Under the pieces are notes generated by a model that worked only from the letters and a program-made list of their open reading frames with translations, was not told where the DNA came from and ran no database searches. Below are positions 59,747 through 64,000 of a stretch of 64,000 nucleotides of DNA, piece by piece. The position numbers were made by a program, and so were the translations under genes. Every line of letters starts with the position of its first letter. Within the stretch, counting starts at the first letter, position 1. Origin of the DNA: JAFAMB01 sp963775805 (GTDB lineage: Bacteria > Verrucomicrobiota > Verrucomicrobiia > Chthoniobacterales > JAFAMB01); contig CAVZKG010000001.1 of the NCBI GenBank assembly GCA_963775805.1, forward strand, positions 496,001 through 560,000, in the 5' to 3' direction.

Positions 59747-59924
59747 GATTCGTTTTTTCCTTCGTTCTCTTCAGTAATCTTTTGGCGTCCACTCCGCAAG
59801 AAAGCACGAATAGAAATCATTCGGTTTCATCCGGCTATTATCTCCTCTTTCGAGATTCAATCTTTTTCTTATCTTCCCTTAGCATTTTAGTGTACTAAGC
59901 GCCCGGTTTAAATTAGGCTTCGGT

Positions 59925-60518
59925 ATGAGCGAACCCCCCAGCTCGACGTCGATCCTCATCAAGCGGAAAAGGGATTCCCGCGAATCGATCCTTCAAGCCG
60001 CCGAAGAGATCGTCGCCAAACGCGGCCCGGCGCATTTGACGCTCGAAACCGCAGCAAGTCAGGCAAAAGTCAGTAAGGGAGGGCTCTTCTATCATTTCCG
60101 CTCCAAGGAAGCATTGCTCGAGGCCATGATCCGGCGCGCAATGGAGCTGCTCAAGAGCGAACACACCAAAGTCGCTGAGTCTTTGACCGGTGAACGAAAC
60201 GGCAAGTTAAAGGCGAATATTATCGGAACGTTGCGCCACCTGGAAGGCCAGCGCCCCGTGCTAACGGCTGTCGTCGCAGCCATCGCAAGCGATCCAAAGC
60301 TCGTCGACCCTGTGCGCGAATCGTTCCGGGATGATTTCCAGGCGCTCTGCGAGGAGTTGAATCTCCGAATGGAAGACCTCGCCATTCTCTTCCTCGCTTC
60401 ACAGGGGCTTTTGCTGATGGAACTGCTCAATCTCTCTTTTCTGACTCCCAGCCAGATCCGTAAGGTCACACAACGCATGTTGGACCTGGTCGAAGAGTTT
60501 GATCACTCTCCCAAGTAA
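59925..60518 (+). CDS. TetR-family transcriptional regulator
   Basis: 197 residues. The N-terminal helix-turn-helix reads SRESILQAAEEIVAKRGPAHLTLETAASQAKVSKGGLFYHFRSKEALLEAM, the TetR signature. The C-terminal ligand domain is helical and ends LDLVEEFDHSPK. It may regulate the downstream dha genes or itself, since the dha genes start 246 bp later on the same strand, but no operator is visible. Confidence 0.9.
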   Translation: MSEPPSSTSILIKRKRDSRESILQAAEEIVAKRGPAHLTLETAASQAKVSKGGLFYHFRSKEALLEAMIRRAMELLKSEHTKVAESLTGERNGKLKANIIGTLRHLEGQRPVLTAVVAAIASDPKLVDPVRESFRDDFQALCEELNLRMEDLAILFLASQGLLLMELLNLSFLTPSQIRKVTQRMLDLVEEFDHSPK

Positions 60519-60763
60519 AACGAAATCCCCGATGACTCGATTCGCAACACCGTTCGAATTGAACCTCTCGATGATTCCAACGGATCACTCGGAGCAATCA
60601 CCGCTTATGATGCAGAATCGCGTTACTGTACCGGCTGGCTGGTTTATATATTCCTTCGATTGCACCCAGCCTCTTTCTGCCACAAAATTCTGTTCCAATT
60701 ATTTCACTCCGTAAATACGAAGTCTGATAAACTGTTGTTCACAAGCCCCACCCCCCAAAACAC

Positions 60764-61765
60764 ATGAAGAAACTCATCAACTCACCTGAGAATGTCGTTC
60801 TCGAATCGATTGCCGGCCTTGGTGCCGCTTTCCCTGACCTGATCAAAGTCCACAACGATCCCAACTACATCGTGCGTGCGGACGCTCCCGTTAAAAACAA
60901 AGTCGCACTTGTTTCCGGAGGCGGAAGCGGACACGAACCGATGCACGGCGGATTCGTCGGTCGCGGGATGCTTGACGCCGCCTGTCCAGGGGCGGTTTTT
61001 ACGAGTCCGACACCGGATCAGATGTTCGAAGCGACCAAAGCGGTCAATGGTGGCAAAGGCGTACTGCATATCGTAAAGAACTACACTGGCGATGTCCTCA
61101 ATTTCGAAATGGCAGCGGATCTCGCCAAGGCAGAAGGAATTGATGTGGAAGCCGTTGTGATCGACGACGACGTCGCCGTGAAAGACAGCCTTTACACAGC
61201 CGGACGCCGTGGCGTCGGTGCGACCATCCTCGCAGAAAAGATCTGTGGCGCGGCCAGTGAGGCCGGCCATTCACTCAAAGAAGTGGCTGCGCTCTGTCAC
61301 AAGGTCAATGCGAACGGACGTAGTATGGGGATGGCTTTGACTTCCTGTACCGTTCCCCATGTCGGTAAACCGTCGTTTGAGCTGCCCGAAGACGAAATGG
61401 AAATCGGGATTGGGATCCACGGCGAACCTGGGCGCAAACGAACCAAGCTCCAGGGAGCGGACGAAATTACAGAAATACTGCTGACTCCAATCGTTGAGGA
61501 TCTTCCTTTCAAATCCGGTGACGAAGTATTGCTCTTCGTCAATAGCATGGGAGGAACGCCGTTGCTGGAGCTCTTCGTCGTCTATAGAAAAGCCCACGAA
61601 ATTCTGACTAAAGCCGGGATTAAAGTAACCAGAAGCCTCGTTGGACCCTACATAACCAGTCTTGAAATGGCCGGCGCTTCAATCACGGTGTTGAAGCTGG
61701 ACAAAGAACTCACAACCTATTGGGACGCGCCCGTTCTCACGCCGGCTCTCCGCTGGGGCGTCTGA
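60764..61765 (+). CDS. dhaK: Dihydroxyacetone kinase subunit DhaK
   Basis: Binds dihydroxyacetone covalently through a His. 333 residues. KKLINSPENVVLESIAGLGAAFPDLIKVHNDPNYIVRAD is the typical start. VALVSGGGSGHEPMHGGFVG, GKGVLHIVKNYTGDVLNFEMA and IGIGIHGEPGRKR, the last with the active-site His near residue 219. It works with DhaL and DhaM, encoded downstream, where phosphate comes from PEP through the PTS proteins, not ATP. No glycerol dehydrogenase gene is seen. Confidence 0.95.
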   Translation: MKKLINSPENVVLESIAGLGAAFPDLIKVHNDPNYIVRADAPVKNKVALVSGGGSGHEPMHGGFVGRGMLDAACPGAVFTSPTPDQMFEATKAVNGGKGVLHIVKNYTGDVLNFEMAADLAKAEGIDVEAVVIDDDVAVKDSLYTAGRRGVGATILAEKICGAASEAGHSLKEVAALCHKVNANGRSMGMALTSCTVPHVGKPSFELPEDEMEIGIGIHGEPGRKRTKLQGADEITEILLTPIVEDLPFKSGDEVLLFVNSMGGTPLLELFVVYRKAHEILTKAGIKVTRSLVGPYITSLEMAGASITVLKLDKELTTYWDAPVLTPALRWGV

Positions 61766-61859
61766 TACAACCAGATTCAGGTTACCTTTCACAGCGCAGA
61801 AACCGTACGAGGAACCGCCCACACCGATTTCTCTTACTCCATAATCAAATCTCTGTTCC

Positions 61860-61880
61860 GAGCCGCTCTAGAAGCGGCTC
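61860..61880. terminator. Hairpin in the dhaK-dhaL gap
   Basis: GAGCCGCT / AGCGGCTC, 8 bp with a 5-base loop. A second imperfect fold starts at 61884 (AGCCCGAAAG with TTTTTCGGGC). There is a T-run in that second fold. Together they may lower read-through into dhaL or process the mRNA. Confidence 0.5.
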
Positions 61881-61941
61881 TACAGCCCGAAAGTCTCGCG
61901 GACGCTTTGCCTTGCGGGTTTTTCGGGCTCGCACAAAATTT

Positions 61942-62574
61942 ATGTCGAATATTTCATCTACTCAGATTGTTTCGTGGATCGAGCGGTATGCCGCGCATAT
62001 CGCCGAACAGAAGGACTATTTAACGCAGCTCGACGCAGCCATCGGTGACGCAGATCACGGCGCAAACATGCACCGAGGTTTCAAAGCCGTGCTCGCAAAA
62101 AAAGCGGACCAGCCGGCATCCGACATTGGTGTGTTCTTGAAATTTGTTGCGATGACACTGATTTCCACGGTCGGTGGCGCCAGCGGCGCGCTGTACGGGA
62201 CCTTTTTTTTGCAGGCAAGCTCGATGGCAAATGGGAAGACCGAACTTACCCCCGCCGAATTTGCGGCGGTTCTTGAGAAGGGTCTGGCAGGCATCGTGTT
62301 GAGAGGCAAGGCGGCGATCGGCGACAAAACGATGGTCGACGCCCTGCAACCCGGCATTAAGGCGTTCAAACGATCCGTCGACTCAGGCGAACTTCTGAAA
62401 TCAGCATTCTCTGCCGCGGTCACCGCCGCAGAGGAAGGTCTGAAATCCACGATCCCCTTGGTGGCACGAAAAGGCCGAGCAAGTTATCTGGGCGAACGGA
62501 GCGCCGAACATGCGGATCCTGGCGCAACTTCTACGGTGCTTCTATTTCGGTCTGCGGCCGAGACCCTGGCCTGA
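61942..62574 (+). CDS. dhaL: Dihydroxyacetone kinase subunit DhaL
   Basis: Nucleotide-binding subunit that transfers phosphate to dihydroxyacetone. 210 residues from ATG 61942. Metal-site motif DAAIGDADHGANMHRGFKAVL with the conserved Asp residues, then TLISTVGGASGALYGTFFLQ, KTMVDALQPGI and ADPGATSTVLLFRSAAE. The ADP stays bound in PTS-type DhaL. It lies 70 bp before the DhaM fusion start. The longer open frame upstream holds only hairpin sequence. Confidence 0.94.
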   Translation: MSNISSTQIVSWIERYAAHIAEQKDYLTQLDAAIGDADHGANMHRGFKAVLAKKADQPASDIGVFLKFVAMTLISTVGGASGALYGTFFLQASSMANGKTELTPAEFAAVLEKGLAGIVLRGKAAIGDKTMVDALQPGIKAFKRSVDSGELLKSAFSAAVTAAEEGLKSTIPLVARKGRASYLGERSAEHADPGATSTVLLFRSAAETLA

Positions 62575-62644
62575 CCTCAAATCAAAGTGAGCCGCTTTAT
62601 CTGCACGAAGTCTTAGCTTCCCTGAACTACCCCAATTTCGATCG

Positions 62645-64000
62645 ATGGTAGGCCTTGTACTAGTTTCTCATAGCCGGCCTTTGGCTGAAGCAACCGCTGA
62701 TCTCATCCGGCGGACGGTCAATAATCCTGAACTCAGACTCACCTGCTCCGGCGGGATCGGCGAACATCGCGAAGAGCTCGGGACCGACGCGGTCGAAATC
62801 CAGGAGGCCATTGGGACCGTATATTCCGGTGACGGAGTGGTCGTTCTGATGGATATGGGCAGCGCGATCCTCAGTGCTGAAACGGCCAAAGATTTTCTGG
62901 ATCCCGCACAGCAGCCACAGGTTCGCCTGACATCTGCGCCGCTTGTCGAAGGCGGTATCGCCGCGGCGATTCAGGCTCAGCTTGGCTCCTCGATTGATGA
63001 AGTTGTGAATGCCGCCCGACAGAGCCTGTTGCCAAAACAGGATCAAATCCAGGATACTGATTCGCCCGTCCAAGCGACGGTGGATGTGGTCCAAGCTGCG
63101 CCGTCCGAAACGGTCGACGTGACCATCCTGAATCCGCACGGATTACATCTTCGCCCTGCCGCCACCCTGATCAAATCGTTGTCCCGGTTTCCAGGTGAGG
63201 TGTTGATCGAAAACAAAACAGCCAACCGAGGACCGGTCGCCGTGCGCTCGCTGGTCGACGTCGCTCGCTTGCAAATTCGTGAGGGTGATTCGGTACGCTT
63301 TTCAATCTCGGGTTCCGATCCAAAACCGGCAGCAGCCGCGATTCGCGCCCTTATCGAGAACAGATTTGGTGAGGCACCGGCTTCCACGACCGAATCTGAT
63401 GCTCCCTCCAACGAGAATTCACGGCTCTTCGGCGTTTCCGGTGGGATAGTCGTCGGGCGGATCCTGCTCCTCGATTCGATCCCGGTCGCTATCCCGACAC
63501 GCAGGGTTGAATCGGTGGCGGATATGGCACGGGAAACCGAGCAACTCGCAGCAGCGATTTCGGCGGCTGCCGAAGAATTTGATGAGCGTATCGACCGTTT
63601 GCGACCGACGTTGCGCGAGGACCACCTGGGCGTCTTTGAGGCGCAACGCATGATTTTGGCTGATCCGACAGCCTTCCAGGAGGCCCGGGATCAGATTGAA
63701 AAACAACACCTGAATTCTGCGGCTGCCTGGCATTCCGTTTTGTCGCGTTACGTGGCCGATCAGGAGCAAGTCGAAGATCCTTATCTTCGAGCTCGAGCAG
63801 CTGATTTTCGTGAAGTGGAACGAATGGTCCTTTCCCATCTCGCCGAGGAAACCGAAAACTCTGGATTGCCTCGTGAGACATTCGTTTCACCCACCCTGGT
63901 GGTCTGCGAGGAACTCACTCCGACTTTGGCGGAACAATTCCACAGGGACGCCGTTGCGGGTGTAATCCAGCTTGGCGGCGGCACCACTTCACACGGAGCG
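62645..64000 (+). CDS. dhaM: DhaM-HPr-enzyme I fusion protein, partial
   Basis: The frame from ATG 62645 is open to the window end (452 codons). Residues 1-125 are an EIIA-Man-like DhaM domain with phospho-His9 (GLVLVSHSRPLAEA) and VVLMDMGSAILSAE. Residues about 155-240 are an HPr domain with His168 (NPHGLHLRPAATLI). An enzyme I N-terminal part starts at LFGVSGGIVVGRILL and reaches the phospho-His motif GGTTSHG at the last codons. Phosphate can thus pass within one chain to DhaL. The PEP-binding half should follow beyond the window. Confidence 0.9.
   Translation, partial: MVGLVLVSHSRPLAEATADLIRRTVNNPELRLTCSGGIGEHREELGTDAVEIQEAIGTVYSGDGVVVLMDMGSAILSAETAKDFLDPAQQPQVRLTSAPLVEGGIAAAIQAQLGSSIDEVVNAARQSLLPKQDQIQDTDSPVQATVDVVQAAPSETVDVTILNPHGLHLRPAATLIKSLSRFPGEVLIENKTANRGPVAVRSLVDVARLQIREGDSVRFSISGSDPKPAAAAIRALIENRFGEAPASTTESDAPSNENSRLFGVSGGIVVGRILLLDSIPVAIPTRRVESVADMARETEQLAAAISAAAEEFDERIDRLRPTLREDHLGVFEAQRMILADPTAFQEARDQIEKQHLNSAAAWHSVLSRYVADQEQVEDPYLRARAADFREVERMVLSHLAEETENSGLPRETFVSPTLVVCEELTPTLAEQFHRDAVAGVIQLGGGTTSHGA

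Noticed and set aside
1..64000. Defence island, prophage, transposon or biosynthetic cluster
   Set aside because: No transposase, integrase, restriction, toxin-antitoxin, phage or NRPS/PKS signature was seen. Gene content is housekeeping, envelope and transport.

Overview
The window looks like chromosomal DNA of a Gram-negative member of the Verrucomicrobiota, probably a soil lineage near Chthoniobacterales. The pointers are LL-diaminopimelate aminotransferase (dapL) beside aspartate-semialdehyde dehydrogenase, the free-standing hprK-ptsH-ptsI cassette, a Minf_1886-family protein, an outer membrane with Lpt/Kdo genes, a moderate GC content and intergenic low-complexity repeats. I see no rRNA, tRNA, CRISPR array, prophage, transposase or biosynthetic cluster. 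The lineage call is inference from gene content, not from a marker gene.

Layout. 1-3.4 kb: minus-strand type II secretion pseudopilin operon (gspG-H-I-J-K and a cut-off GspL-like gene). 3.4-11.2 kb: a secreted protein of unknown function, DUF5069, the queuosine genes queE-queD behind a MOSC protein, fdhD and mobA (molybdenum cofactor), two fluoride channels with a DUF190 gene, trpA and a DUF4870 protein. 11.3-15.5 kb: ychF, then an overlapping pair made of an HtrA-like protease and a paralogue that has lost its catalytic residues. 15.5-19.7 kb: a signalling locus in which a receiver-PAS-ATPase kinase lacks a histidine box, a neighbour supplies one on a ChpT-like protein, and a divergent sigma-54 activator follows. 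19.7-22.4 kb: fabG, a Pro/Thr-linker secreted protein and a small membrane protein.

22.4-26.9 kb: a five-gene zinc operon (znuA-znuC-znuB-permease-TIGR03943) with a TTGCAA-N5-TTGCAG palindrome upstream. 27-37.3 kb: S9 peptidase, MFS/DeoR pair, asd, small lipoprotein, DNA glycosylase, Nif3-like protein, Mn-type superoxide dismutase and dapL. 37.6-45 kb: a second, better copy of the palindrome, then a His-rich small protein, a TonB-dependent receptor, an Nramp transporter, a universal stress protein and two outer-membrane channel proteins. I infer a metal-homeostasis block under a Zur/Fur-type repressor.

45-47 kb: peroxiredoxin, SAM hydrolase-like (DUF62) protein, thioesterase. 47.2-50.2 kb: hprK-ptsH-ptsI. 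50.6-58.2 kb: a long minus-strand series from an FmdB zinc ribbon through a Minf_1886 protein, an M16 double peptidase, DUF1844, kdsA and the three lpt genes to hpf. 58.5-64 kb: L,D-transpeptidase, GlsB-type membrane protein, TetR regulator and dhaK-dhaL-dhaM. The DhaM is fused to HPr and enzyme I and runs off the window, so two enzyme I/HPr sets lie within 16 kb with no sugar permease between them.
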